Of a stretch of DNA of 52,776 bases, positions 42,484-50,523 are shown in pieces (positions within the stretch are counted from its first letter, which is position 1; each line of letters starts with the position of its first letter). This DNA comes from Betaproteobacteria bacterium (GTDB lineage: Bacteria > Pseudomonadota > Gammaproteobacteria > Burkholderiales > Casimicrobiaceae), in NCBI GenBank assembly GCA_004293675.1, contig READ01000031.1, forward strand, positions 1-52,776. Direction: 5' to 3'. The position numbers were made by a program, and so were the translations under genes. The notes beneath the pieces are model-generated. The model saw only the letters and a list, made by a program, of their open reading frames with translations, had not been told where the DNA came from and did not search any database.

Positions 42484-45400
42484 CTACACCGCCGTGAGTT
42501 TCGCGTACTCAAGCGCGAGTCGCTTGATGCCGTGATCGGCGAAATTCACTTCGACTTGGATGTTCTTGCCAGTGCCATCAGCGTTAATGATTACGCCTTG
42601 TCCGAACTTGGCGTGCATCACCTGTTGCCCCACGCGAAAGCCGCTGTCTGTGCGATTGGATTCGTAGTTTCGGGTGGCGTTGGGCGGTTGCGGAGCGAAG
42701 CTGTCACCTAGGGATTGATGCGGCGAAGCGTCCAGCAAATTTTTCGGTTTGGCAGACAGCCATTTCGTCAAATCTGGCGGAATCTCATCGAGAAATCGCG
42801 ACGGCACGTTGTATCGAGTTTGGCCGTGCAGCATGCGCATTTGTGCGTAGGTGATGTGCAAGCGCTTTCGAGCGCGAGTGATGGCCACGTACGCCAAACG
42901 ACGTTCCTCTTCAAGGCCACCGTCGTCATTCAGAGAGTTGTCGTGCGGAAATAGCCCCTCCTCTAAGCCCGTCATAAACACGTAATCGAATTCAAGCCCC
43001 TTGGCCGAATGCACCGTCATCATTTGCAGCGCGGCGCGACCCTCAGCGGCTTGCGTGTCACCTGCTTCGAGTGACGCGTGCGATAAAAACGCGGTGATCG
43101 GATCAAGGTTTTCGGCACTGCTGCCATCGATGTTTTCGATCTGAATCACACCACCTGTTTCACGCAGAAAATTGTCGGCGGCGCTGATCAATTCGTCCAA
43201 GTTTTCAACGCGATCCTGGCCGTCTTTTTCAGTAACGTAGTGTTGACGCAGTCCGCTTGCATCGAGCAAATGCCGAACGATCTCGGGCAGCACCATGCCT
43301 TTGGTGGCGATCCGCATGTTTTCCACTACGCCAATGAACGCGGCCATCGCAGCCTGCGCACGTCCTCCGGCGCCACCGCTGCATGCGGCTTGCCACAGTG
43401 TCACACCGCTACTCTGCGCCACGTTCTGCAAATTCTCAATCGATTTGGCACCGATGCCGCGCGCAGGAAAATTCACGACGCGCAGGAACGCATTGTCATC
43501 ATCGGAATTATTGATGAGCCGCAAATACGCCATCGCGTGCTTGATTTCAGCGCGCTCAAAAAAGCGTAAACCGCCGTACACACGATACGGAATTCGCGCG
43601 TTAAACAAGCCATGTTCAAACATCCGCGACTGCGCGTTCGAGCGATACAGAATCGCAATTTCATCGAGCGCAACGCCGTCGCTCATCGCCGCTTTCACGG
43701 TGTCGATCACAAACGCAGCCTCTTCACCGTCGCTGAAGCCTTGAAAGATTCGAACCGGCTCACCGTGGCCTTGGTCAGTCCAAAGCTCTTTACCCAGCCG
43801 GCCGTTGTTGTTACGAATCAGCGCGTTGGCCGCATCCAAAATGTTGCCGTGGCTTCGATAGTTTTGCTCGAGTTTGATGAGCGTGGCGGGCGCGAAATCA
43901 TGCTCGAAGCGTTGCATGTTGGCGACTTTGGCGCCGCGGAAGGCATAAATGGAGTTGTGGGTAACGACGCCGTTGGCGATAAAGTTGTGCACGCCTTGAA
44001 TGTTCAGGTCAAACACATCGCGAACTTTCGCGGCGATCGTTTCAACGCTCAGCACCGCCGAAAGTGCGCCGAGTTTTGCGTCCATCATCACCATGCCGGG
44101 CCGCACGCTGGCGGCGGTCATCATCCGTAAACCACGCTCGCTTACTCGTGCCCGCTCCACCAATCGTCCGCCCACCACACGTTTGATCGAGCGAGCAATT
44201 TTCATCGCTTCGCCGTAGTCTTTGAACGCCGATTCGTATCGCCAACCGCTCGCCCCAGCTTTGGCTTCACGAATGGACAAGCCTAACCCTGCGATTGCCG
44301 CCGCCTCGTTGGCATCCGTGCCAAACGCGGCCACGCGATGCAACACCGTTCTACCTCGATCATCACCGCAAAGCGTGACCACGACGCTCTTGCGGTTGCT
44401 GTTGCGTCCCTGTGGAATGTGATGTGGCTCGTCCACTGACAAGCCCTGAGCTTTAAGTAGGCGTTTGGCTGCAAGTGTCGTGTCAAGAGACTGGTAGACC
44501 CTGTCGATCAACCCAGCATCGTGAACCAAGCCCTGCGTCGAGCCACCCTTTCTCGGCACGAAGGGCAGCGTGGGCAAGGCGTATTGGAGTGAGAGCAACA
44601 TCTCGTGGAGTCGCGCCTCGTTTTCCGTAGCGTGAGTACCGACAACCCAGAGCGCATCGGCATGCTCCTGAACGCTGCGCTGCTTGAATCCGACCATCGG
44701 TTTTCGCTGACCGCGCGTGTAAGTTTGCGAGGTTCCAACTCGATAGCCAACGCCCGCTTTGTGCATCAGGTACACAAAATGCAACTGCGGGGATTCACCC
44801 AAAACGTAGTCGGCAAAGTGGGTGTGTTCTGGCGTGGTTTCGATGACCGCGCCGCTGCTCAAAGTGATCCGCAGCAGCGGTGTAGTTCTGCGATGACGAA
44901 ACGTTTGGGTCACTGCGGCGGCACGGTACTTGTTTGGCCCGACGCACGCCAAAACGCTATCACCGACCGCTACTTTTTCCACGACCCGCTCAGTGCCATC
45001 GGCCATCTTGACCTTCGTACCTTTGACCACGCACTGATCGTCGTCGCCCACAGCCAACACCGCCGTGTCCCGCCCCGCGAGCAACCGCAGCCATTTGTAT
45101 TGCAGCGTGTTGGTGTCTTGAAACTCGTCAACCAAAATGTGCCGGAAGCGCGCGTTGTAATGCTCGCGAAGGGACAGGTTGTTGCTGAGTACTTCGTACG
45201 AGCGAAGCAGCAATTCTGCGAAATCAACGACGCCTTCGCGTTGACAGGTCGCCTCATAGATTTGATAGAGCTCAACCTGCTTACGGGTGTATTCGTCAAA
45301 CGCCTCGACGGCGCTAGGGCGCAGGCCTTCTTCCTTCGCGCTTGAGATGAAATAGCTTAGCTGCTTCGGCGGAAACTTTTCGTCGTCGATATTGTGTTGC

Positions 45401-45843
45401 TTCAGAATTCGTTTGATGAGCGATAGCTGATCTTGCGAATCCATGATCGCGAAGGCTTGCGGCAAATTGGCTTCGCGCCAGTGAGTGCGCAGGAAGCGAT
45501 TGCACAGACCGTGAAACGTGCCGAGCCACATGCTGCGAACGTTGATCGGCAGCATTGATGAAAGCCGCGTGAGCATTTCTTTGGCTGCTTTATTGGTGAA
45601 GGTCACCGCGAGCACGCCTTGTGGGCTCACCTGCCCCGTTGAAATCAGCCACGCAATTCGCGTGGTGAGCACACGGGTTTTGCCCGAACCCGCGCCCGCC
45701 AAAATCAGTGCCGACGTGTGCGGCAGCGTGACAGCGGTGAGCTGCGGTTCGTTGAGATTGGCGAGCAAGCGGTTCTTGCTGGCGGCCTGAAAATTCGCGT
45801 CGCTGGAGACTTCGCCAGCGTCGTCGTAATGGGGTTCGATCAT
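42484..45843 (-). CDS. uvrD: UvrD/PcrA-family superfamily I DNA helicase interrupted by an intein
   Basis: ATP-dependent 3'-5' helicase acting in mismatch and nucleotide-excision repair. The 1119-residue precursor holds 360 residues of intein (271-630), leaving 759 residues in the mature helicase, slightly longer than E. coli UvrD. Extein motifs: Walker A AGAGSGKT (49-56), TFTNKAAKEM (Ia), VDEFQD (238-243), GDDDQ | SIYAFRGA (motif III, split by the intein), LEQNYRS (IV), MTVHSAKGLEFDYVFM (V) and VAITRARKRLHITYA (VI). A C-terminal Tudor-like RNA-polymerase-binding segment (RVGQQVMHAKFGQGVI) is present. The ATG (IEPHYDDAGE) is the first in frame. Helicase function requires excision of the intein. 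Confidence 0.96.
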   Translation of the reverse strand: MIEPHYDDAGEVSSDANFQAASKNRLLANLNEPQLTAVTLPHTSALILAGAGSGKTRVLTTRIAWLISTGQVSPQGVLAVTFTNKAAKEMLTRLSSMLPINVRSMWLGTFHGLCNRFLRTHWREANLPQAFAIMDSQDQLSLIKRILKQHNIDDEKFPPKQLSYFISSAKEEGLRPSAVEAFDEYTRKQVELYQIYEATCQREGVVDFAELLLRSYEVLSNNLSLREHYNARFRHILVDEFQDTNTLQYKWLRLLAGRDTAVLAVGDDDQCVVKGTKVKMADGTERVVEKVAVGDSVLACVGPNKYRAAAVTQTFRHRRTTPLLRITLSSGAVIETTPEHTHFADYVLGESPQLHFVYLMHKAGVGYRVGTSQTYTRGQRKPMVGFKQRSVQEHADALWVVGTHATENEARLHEMLLSLQYALPTLPFVPRKGGSTQGLVHDAGLIDRVYQSLDTTLAAKRLLKAQGLSVDEPHHIPQGRNSNRKSVVVTLCGDDRGRTVLHRVAAFGTDANEAAAIAGLGLSIREAKAGASGWRYESAFKDYGEAMKIARSIKRVVGGRLVERARVSERGLRMMTAASVRPGMVMMDAKLGALSAVLSVETIAAKVRDVFDLNIQGVHNFIANGVVTHNSIYAFRGAKVANMQRFEHDFAPATLIKLEQNYRSHGNILDAANALIRNNNGRLGKELWTDQGHGEPVRIFQGFSDGEEAAFVIDTVKAAMSDGVALDEIAILYRSNAQSRMFEHGLFNARIPYRVYGGLRFFERAEIKHAMAYLRLINNSDDDNAFLRVVNFPARGIGAKSIENLQNVAQSSGVTLWQAACSGGAGGRAQAAMAAFIGVVENMRIATKGMVLPEIVRHLLDASGLRQHYVTEKDGQDRVENLDELISAADNFLRETGGVIQIENIDGSSAENLDPITAFLSHASLEAGDTQAAEGRAALQMMTVHSAKGLEFDYVFMTGLEEGLFPHDNSLNDDGGLEEERRLAYVAITRARKRLHITYAQMRMLHGQTRYNVPSRFLDEIPPDLTKWLSAKPKNLLDASPHQSLGDSFAPQPPNATRNYESNRTDSGFRVGQQVMHAKFGQGVIINADGTGKNIQVEVNFADHGIKRLALEYAKLTAV
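43954..45033 (-). mobile_element. Intein in UvrD at the GDDDQ/SIYAF site, with non-LAGLIDADG central domain
   Basis: Protein-splicing element of 360 residues (residues 271-630 of the precursor). Splicing blocks are intact: Cys1 (CVVKGTKVKMADGTERVVEK), block B TPEHTHF with the TxxH His, block F VRDVFDLNIQGVHNFIANG, and block G VVTHN with penultimate His629 and Asn630, followed by Ser631 as the +1 nucleophile. The insert lies exactly between the helicase motif III residues Gln270 and Ser631. The middle (about 355-565) has no LAGLIDADG or HNH motif. HFVYLMHKAGVGYRVGTSQT and ENEARLHEMLLSLQYALP recall the GIY-YIG pattern (GIY...YIG...E) loosely; this is inference. An active homing nuclease is not proven. 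Confidence 0.92.
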
Positions 45844-46046
45844 CGATTGATTTTAGTGATCAGCGCAGTCGCGGACGCGTTGAGCTCGGTGGCGAGGCAG
45901 TCATGCCGCTAAGCGCACACCAAAACGAGCTTTCTTTATATAAGCCAATTAAAATATGGGGTATATAAGGTTTTATTAGTATTTCATTAACTAGATAAAG
46001 CTATCGGTACGCCACATTCAATATGGCAATTAGCGAATAAGTTTGT
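45844..46046 (-). promoter_or_regulatory. AT-rich promoter region upstream of uvrD
   Basis: 203 bp between uvrD and the creatininase-family gene on the same strand. The part 45936-46010 is very AT-rich (TTTATATAAGCC, then AATTAAAATATGGGGTATAT) and is the likely uvrD promoter. It also contains CCACATTCAATATGG. No gene seen. Confidence 0.4.
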
Positions 46047-46859
46047 TTATCTTCCGTGCTGCGAATCAATGGGCCATTGATGAATCTCATCAAACACGCG
46101 AACCCAACCACTGGCGAGTTGATCGAGTATTTCTCTGCCCTTGGCGAGCGTTGCGACCGTCGGGTCGCCCACCGTTCCGTTGCTTGAAATGTCTCGGGTG
46201 GTCCAAGCTTTAGTGAGCTTGCCGATGAAGTAGGTGAGCTGATCCGGGCGACGTTCAGCGGGCCAGCTTGCCACCGCGCGATCCATGTGCACGGTGTTGG
46301 GCAAGAGCTTCATCATCAGCGATGTTTCAGCATCGCCCGCATGGATGCCAATAGCCGCTTCTTTCTCAGACAGCAGCGCGTCGATTTGATGCGGCACGTC
46401 CCAAACAAACAAATGCCACGTATGAAAATCAGGATGTTTCACATGCAAATCGCGAGCTACGATACGCAGAATTTCTGGCTGACCACCGTGTCCGTTAACC
46501 AGCACCAGTTTGCGGAAACCGCTGATATAGGCCTGCTCGCCAATCTCCATCAACAGCGTGGTTAGCGTGTTGGCTGAAATGGTGATCGTGCCGGGAAATC
46601 CATCATGTTCGTTGCTTTTGCCGTAGTACACCGGCGGCAAGCAAATCGCTGGATTGCTGGCTGGCAGGCGATTGAGCGCTTCGCCGATCACACCCAATGT
46701 CAGCGCCGAATCAACCGCCACAGGCAGGTGCGGTCCGTGCTGCTCAATCGAACCAATCGGCAGGATCAGCGGCACATTGGCTTTGTCGGGCAGGTCGCGA
46801 ATTTCGTGCCACGTTTTGTAGGCGTAGTAGCGCGACTCGGGAATAAATCCGTGCATCAT
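46047..46859 (-). CDS. Creatininase-family amidohydrolase
   Basis: A 270-residue metal-dependent hydrolase of the creatininase superfamily. Metal ligand candidates are present in family order: Glu39 and His41 in GSIEQHGPHLPVAVDS, Asp50, His124 in VNGHGGQPEI and Glu178 in HAGDAETS. These enzymes open cyclic amides or imides, or are peptidase-like in MftE; the substrate here is not known. The ATG at 46859 overlaps the upstream oxidase stop codon as ATGA, so it is translationally coupled to the oxidase. Downstream lies the AT-rich uvrD promoter. Confidence 0.88.
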   Translation of the reverse strand: MMHGFIPESRYYAYKTWHEIRDLPDKANVPLILPIGSIEQHGPHLPVAVDSALTLGVIGEALNRLPASNPAICLPPVYYGKSNEHDGFPGTITISANTLTTLLMEIGEQAYISGFRKLVLVNGHGGQPEILRIVARDLHVKHPDFHTWHLFVWDVPHQIDALLSEKEAAIGIHAGDAETSLMMKLLPNTVHMDRAVASWPAERRPDQLTYFIGKLTKAWTTRDISSNGTVGDPTVATLAKGREILDQLASGWVRVFDEIHQWPIDSQHGR

Positions 46860-48190
46860 GATCGTGTGTCCCAACCTTTTAATTTTCCGGGATTGAGTAA
46901 CCCCAATGGATCAAATCGTAACTTCGCTGCGACCTGCTTCGGATCGATTTGCCGCGAATTACCCTCTTCAACTTCAAACACATGCGGGTTCATCACATAC
47001 GCACCGTTTGATTCAAAGGTGGCGATATCGGCATCAATCTGCGCCTTGGATTCAAACGGTAGCACCGGCAAACCGCCGCACGAAATCGCGCCCTCGGCGT
47101 TTCGAATAAATTCAAAATGCATCATCACTCGCGGGCCCAACAGATCATGGAGCGCGGTGGCTTGCTTCACTGGATCAGTGAGCAAGCATTGCAAATAGGT
47201 GAATGATTTGTCGAGCCGAAGCACATGCATCGTTGTGTGATTCCATGCAAATTCATGCAAGTAACGACCACGCTCAGCGGCCTCACGCGCGCTCGCCCAA
47301 TGGCCCACCACACCATCGAATTGCGCCACCAGCGCACGATACGCGGCTTCACCACTGTCAGCAATCAAACACAGCGCATAGGGCTGATCCGCAACAATGT
47401 GCTTCTTCAGCAGCGGCATATATTTCGTGAAACCCGGAGCGAATACGCCGCACTGCTTTTTGATGATCCCCGGTGCCGCAGCGAGCGCCGCGCCAAAACG
47501 CATCGCAGATTCAAACGATGCAAAGCTCGCTGTCGTTTCATTCCAATGTTGCAGTGGCGCGAGGGCAATTTTCATCTCAACGATGATGCCGTTGGTGCCG
47601 TAAGCATGGGCCAACGCTAAGCAATCATCGCCGTGCAACTCAACATACTCCGGCGCTTCCGCAACGCTCAACACAGTGACCGAAAGCACATTGCCCGGCG
47701 TGTAAATCGGCCCGAAATTGATCGAACCTACACCACCAAAACCGCCGCCAAACAAGCCGCCGATGGTGGCCATACGAAACGTGCTCGGGTACGTACGTTG
47801 CTCGAAACCGGCAGCATTGACAGCCGTTTCTAGATCGAGCAATTTGCATCCCGCCTCAACCTGCGCCATGCCGTTGCCAATTGCCAGCACACGGTTAAGC
47901 CGCGACAAATCGATCACCACACCACCCGACAGCGGAATCGCTTGCCCGTAGTTGCCCGTGCCCGCGCCGCGCAGCGTGATGGGTGCACGAGCTTTTGCGC
48001 ACGCCGCGACGACTGACGCCAATTCGTCACGATCAGCCGGGCGAACCACCTCGTCCGCGCGTTTGTCGTCGAGCGCCGCTTTGAGCAGCGGCGAAAACCA
48101 GTAGTAATCTTTCGATAGTTTTTCGCGCTCTTTGTCATCGCTCACCCAATCGAGCGACGGCAGTAGCGCCCGAACATTCGCGGCACTCAT
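46856..48190 (-). CDS. FAD-linked oxidase (GlcD/PCMH type)
   Basis: A 444-residue flavoprotein oxidase/dehydrogenase. The N-terminal FAD-binding PCMH domain (about 35-215) has RGAGTGNYGQAIPLSGGVVI (about 75-94), followed by DLSRLNRV and the pyrophosphate loop TIGGLFGGGFGGVGSINFG (about 148-166). The C-terminus closes FDPLGLLNPGKLKGWD, as in vanillyl-alcohol oxidase/GlcD-type proteins. Substrate unknown, presumably a 2-hydroxy acid or N-containing compound. The start is ATG 48190, overlapping the RidA stop codon (TGATG). It ends overlapping the creatininase ATG, so three genes are coupled. Confidence 0.9.
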   Translation of the reverse strand: MSAANVRALLPSLDWVSDDKEREKLSKDYYWFSPLLKAALDDKRADEVVRPADRDELASVVAACAKARAPITLRGAGTGNYGQAIPLSGGVVIDLSRLNRVLAIGNGMAQVEAGCKLLDLETAVNAAGFEQRTYPSTFRMATIGGLFGGGFGGVGSINFGPIYTPGNVLSVTVLSVAEAPEYVELHGDDCLALAHAYGTNGIIVEMKIALAPLQHWNETTASFASFESAMRFGAALAAAPGIIKKQCGVFAPGFTKYMPLLKKHIVADQPYALCLIADSGEAAYRALVAQFDGVVGHWASAREAAERGRYLHEFAWNHTTMHVLRLDKSFTYLQCLLTDPVKQATALHDLLGPRVMMHFEFIRNAEGAISCGGLPVLPFESKAQIDADIATFESNGAYVMNPHVFEVEEGNSRQIDPKQVAAKLRFDPLGLLNPGKLKGWDTRS

Positions 48191-48588
48191 CAATCCACCT
48201 TTGCCGCAGTGATTTCGACTTCAACCAACCATTCGGGGCGCGTGAAGCCCGATACGATCAGCAGCGTGCTGGCGGGACGGCAGTCGCCCAAAAACCCGGA
48301 GCGAACGCGCGAGTATTCCGCCATGTGTTCGCGGTGAATCAAAAACGTTTTGACTCGCACCAAATGCTCCACGCCCATGTCGGCGCTGTGCAAAATCGCC
48401 AACACGTTTTCCCAAACGAGTTGCGTTTGTGCCGCGATGCCATCGGGCCACGAACCATCCACACGAACCGGCAATTGCCCGCTCGACTCCAAAATTCGAG
48501 CGCCCGGCGGAAGCTCAATGGCGTGGTTGTAGGTTGACAGCGGTTTGTAAATGTTCGGCGGCGTGTGCGATTTCCAGTGGGTAGCCAT
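48190..48588 (-). CDS. RidA/YjgF-family protein
   Basis: A 132-residue member of the reactive intermediate deaminase family, trimeric enzymes that hydrolyse imines and enamines. It starts MATHWKSHTPPNIYKPLSTY, with SSGQLPVRVDGSWPDGIAAQ (about residues 39-58) and TQLVWENVLAILHSADMGVE followed by RVKTFLI and ASTLLIVSGF. The usual catalytic Arg near residue 105 of RidA proper is not clearly present at the same place, so it may belong to another Rid subgroup (Rid4-7), which often accompany catabolic operons. It is the first gene of a three-gene coupled operon with an FAD oxidase and a creatininase-like hydrolase, divergent from an MFS gene. Confidence 0.87.
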   Translation of the reverse strand: MATHWKSHTPPNIYKPLSTYNHAIELPPGARILESSGQLPVRVDGSWPDGIAAQTQLVWENVLAILHSADMGVEHLVRVKTFLIHREHMAEYSRVRSGFLGDCRPASTLLIVSGFTRPEWLVEVEITAAKVD

Positions 48589-48726
48589 AGTGCGTATCGT
48601 TAAAACAGTGATTGAGCAGAATGCATGCCACGCAGTGAAGCAATCGCCAATTTCGGTCTCGGTCATCTAAATGCGCAGCATTGGCAACGATAATACACAG
48701 CTATTCATCAGGCTCGTTTGGCTCCC

Positions 48727-49956
48727 ATGACCGAAACCCAACGCCACAGCAATTTGCTGCGTGCTCTGCTAGTTGTATCGTTAATTTTGGGAATCGCCAT
48801 GGGCACCCGAAACGCATTTTCGGGCCTGTACCTGCAACCCATCAGCGGCGATATGAAATGGGGACGTGAAGTCTTCTCGTTCACCATCGCGCTGCAAAAC
48901 CTGGTGTGGGGCGCATCGCAGCCCTTCATCGGCTACATCGCTGATCGCTGGGGCGCCAAGCGCGTGTTGATGATCGGCGCTGCGCTGTATGCGCTGGGGC
49001 TGGCGGGCACGGCGTTTCTAACGAGCGGTACAACCCTCGCGCTCACCGGCGGCATCGTGATGGGCATCGCCGTGGCTTGCACGACGTATTCGGTCGCCTA
49101 CAGCGTGCTGGGAAAAATGGTCGATGCATCGCGCCGCGCTTGGGCGTTTGGCATCAGCGCGGCGGCGGGCTCGTTCGGTCAGTTTCTGATGATTCCCGTG
49201 GCGCAGTGGTTTATCAGCCATCAAGGTTGGCAGACTTCACTACTGGCGTTGGCGATCATCACCGCCACCATGGCGCCATTGGGTTGGTACTTCGCAAAAC
49301 TCGGCGCAACCGGGCGACTCCCGCAGCCATCAACCGTTGGCCAAGCGTCGGCGGGTGAAGCGCTGCGTACCGCCTTTGGTGATCGAAGCTACACACTGTT
49401 AACGCTCGGCTACTTTGTATGCGGCTTTCAAGTGGTATTCATCGGCGCGCACCTCACGCCGTATTTGCTCGATAAGGGAACGCCCGCGCATGTCGGCGTA
49501 ACGGCGTTGATGCTTGTGGGTTTGTTCAACTGCATCGGCACCTACGTGGCGGGCGTGTTGGCCGGAAAGATGCCCAAACGCTACGTGCTCTCGTTCATCT
49601 ACTTCATGCGCTCAGTGGTGATTGTTATCTTTTTGGCGGTACCGCTGTCGGCGTGGTCGGTCTATGTATTTGCGGCGGCGATCGGTGTCTTGTGGCTCTC
49701 AACCGTACCACCAACCAACGCGCTGATTGCACAAATCTACGGCGCCCGCTATCTGGGCATGCTCGGTGGCATCGTGTTTTTCTCGCACCAAATCGGCAGT
49801 TTCTTAGGCGCTTGGCTCGGCGGAAAACTCTACGACGCCACCGGCAGCTACAACGTAGTGTGGATGATCTGCATCGGGCTGGGCGTGTTTGCGGCGCTGG
49901 TGCATTTGCCGATTGATGAGCGGTCGTTGGAATCGCGCACGCCGGTTCCGGCGTAG
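48727..49956 (+). CDS. MFS transporter (oxalate/formate antiporter-like)
   Basis: A 409-residue inner-membrane transporter with about 12 hydrophobic segments. The first helix ALLVVSLILGIAMGTRNAFS is followed by the MFS A-motif region GYIADRWGAKRVLMIGAALY (about 77-96). The two six-helix halves are joined by a polar loop (about 190-215). The start is ATG 48727; a TTG nine bases upstream is disregarded. Substrate is unknown; the arrangement divergent from the RidA-oxidase-creatininase operon suggests it imports that pathway's substrate (inference). The 138-bp gap to RidA must hold both promoters. Confidence 0.9.
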   Translation: MTETQRHSNLLRALLVVSLILGIAMGTRNAFSGLYLQPISGDMKWGREVFSFTIALQNLVWGASQPFIGYIADRWGAKRVLMIGAALYALGLAGTAFLTSGTTLALTGGIVMGIAVACTTYSVAYSVLGKMVDASRRAWAFGISAAAGSFGQFLMIPVAQWFISHQGWQTSLLALAIITATMAPLGWYFAKLGATGRLPQPSTVGQASAGEALRTAFGDRSYTLLTLGYFVCGFQVVFIGAHLTPYLLDKGTPAHVGVTALMLVGLFNCIGTYVAGVLAGKMPKRYVLSFIYFMRSVVIVIFLAVPLSAWSVYVFAAAIGVLWLSTVPPTNALIAQIYGARYLGMLGGIVFFSHQIGSFLGAWLGGKLYDATGSYNVVWMICIGLGVFAALVHLPIDERSLESRTPVPA

Positions 49957-50011
49957 GAACAACTTAAGTCCCTCGACACTGCCCTAATTCGGCTCGCGGC
50001 GGACCGCTTAT

Positions 50012-50425
50012 CCCGTTCGTGGTGAGCTCGTCGAACCACAACGGCAAAAGAAGAACCATCCAGCCCTCATAGGGTGCGCGTTCATGGTTCGACAAGCTCA
50101 CCACGAACGGGGAGAGTGGCGCGACACAAACGCAGAGTGTGACGCGACACTTCCGTTTGCGGTGAATCTCAGGTTTGCCGTTTGCGGCGAGTCTCAGGTT
50201 TGCCGTTTGCGGCGAGTCTCAGGTTTCCGGTTTGCGACGAGTCTCAGGTTTCCCGTTCGTGGTGAGCCTCAGGTGTCCCGTTCATGGTGAGCCTGTCGAA
50301 CCACAACGGCAAATGAAGATCCACCCAGCCGTCATAGGACGCGCGTTCATGGTTCGACAAGCTCACCACGAACGGGGGGGAGGTTGCCTTCAGGGTTGAG
50401 CCTGTCGAAACCTCACCACGAACGG
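50012..50425. repeat. Family-A repeat block: two palindromic composites around a 25-bp tandem array
   Basis: Composite 1 (50012-50112) runs CCCGTTCGTGGTGAGCTCGT ... GACAAGCTCACCACGAACGG, and composite 2 (50276-50378) is similar with centre AAGATCCACCCAGCC. A degenerate unit follows at about 50396-50425. They closely resemble those at 28392 and 28805 but share a different centre (GAAGA.CCA.CCAGCC.TCATAG). This fills the gap between the MFS and DUF853 genes; no gene was seen in it. Confidence 0.88.
50151..50275 (+). repeat. 25-bp tandem repeat array (five units)
   Basis: Units begin at 50151, 50176, 50201, 50226 and 50251, each close to TGCCGTTTGCGGCGAGTCTC followed by AGGTT. Units 2 and 3 are identical. 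The fifth (CCCGTTCGTGGTGAGCCTCAGG) and the next, which starts the following composite, approach the family-A end sequence, so the array seems to be derived from it. No spacers are present, so it is not a CRISPR array. Confidence 0.9.
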
Positions 50426-50523
50426 AAAATACGCCTCACCGCGAACAAATTGGGACGCGCCACAAAAAAGCAAAAAACACGCTACATTGCAAGCAATCCC
50501 TCCCATTCCCCACGTAGCAAGCC

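Noticed and set aside
43954-45033. LAGLIDADG or HNH homing endonuclease in the intein
   Set aside because: I looked for both motifs in the central part; GLIDRVY is only a chance partial resemblance and no HNH triad was seen.
44605-45345. A 246-codon plus-strand frame across the intein and helicase
   Set aside because: It is antisense to both conserved extein and intein blocks and has no features of its own.
50151-50275. Regular short repeats as a CRISPR array
   Set aside because: Units are contiguous without unique spacers, and no cas genes are nearby; they derive from the family-A repeat.
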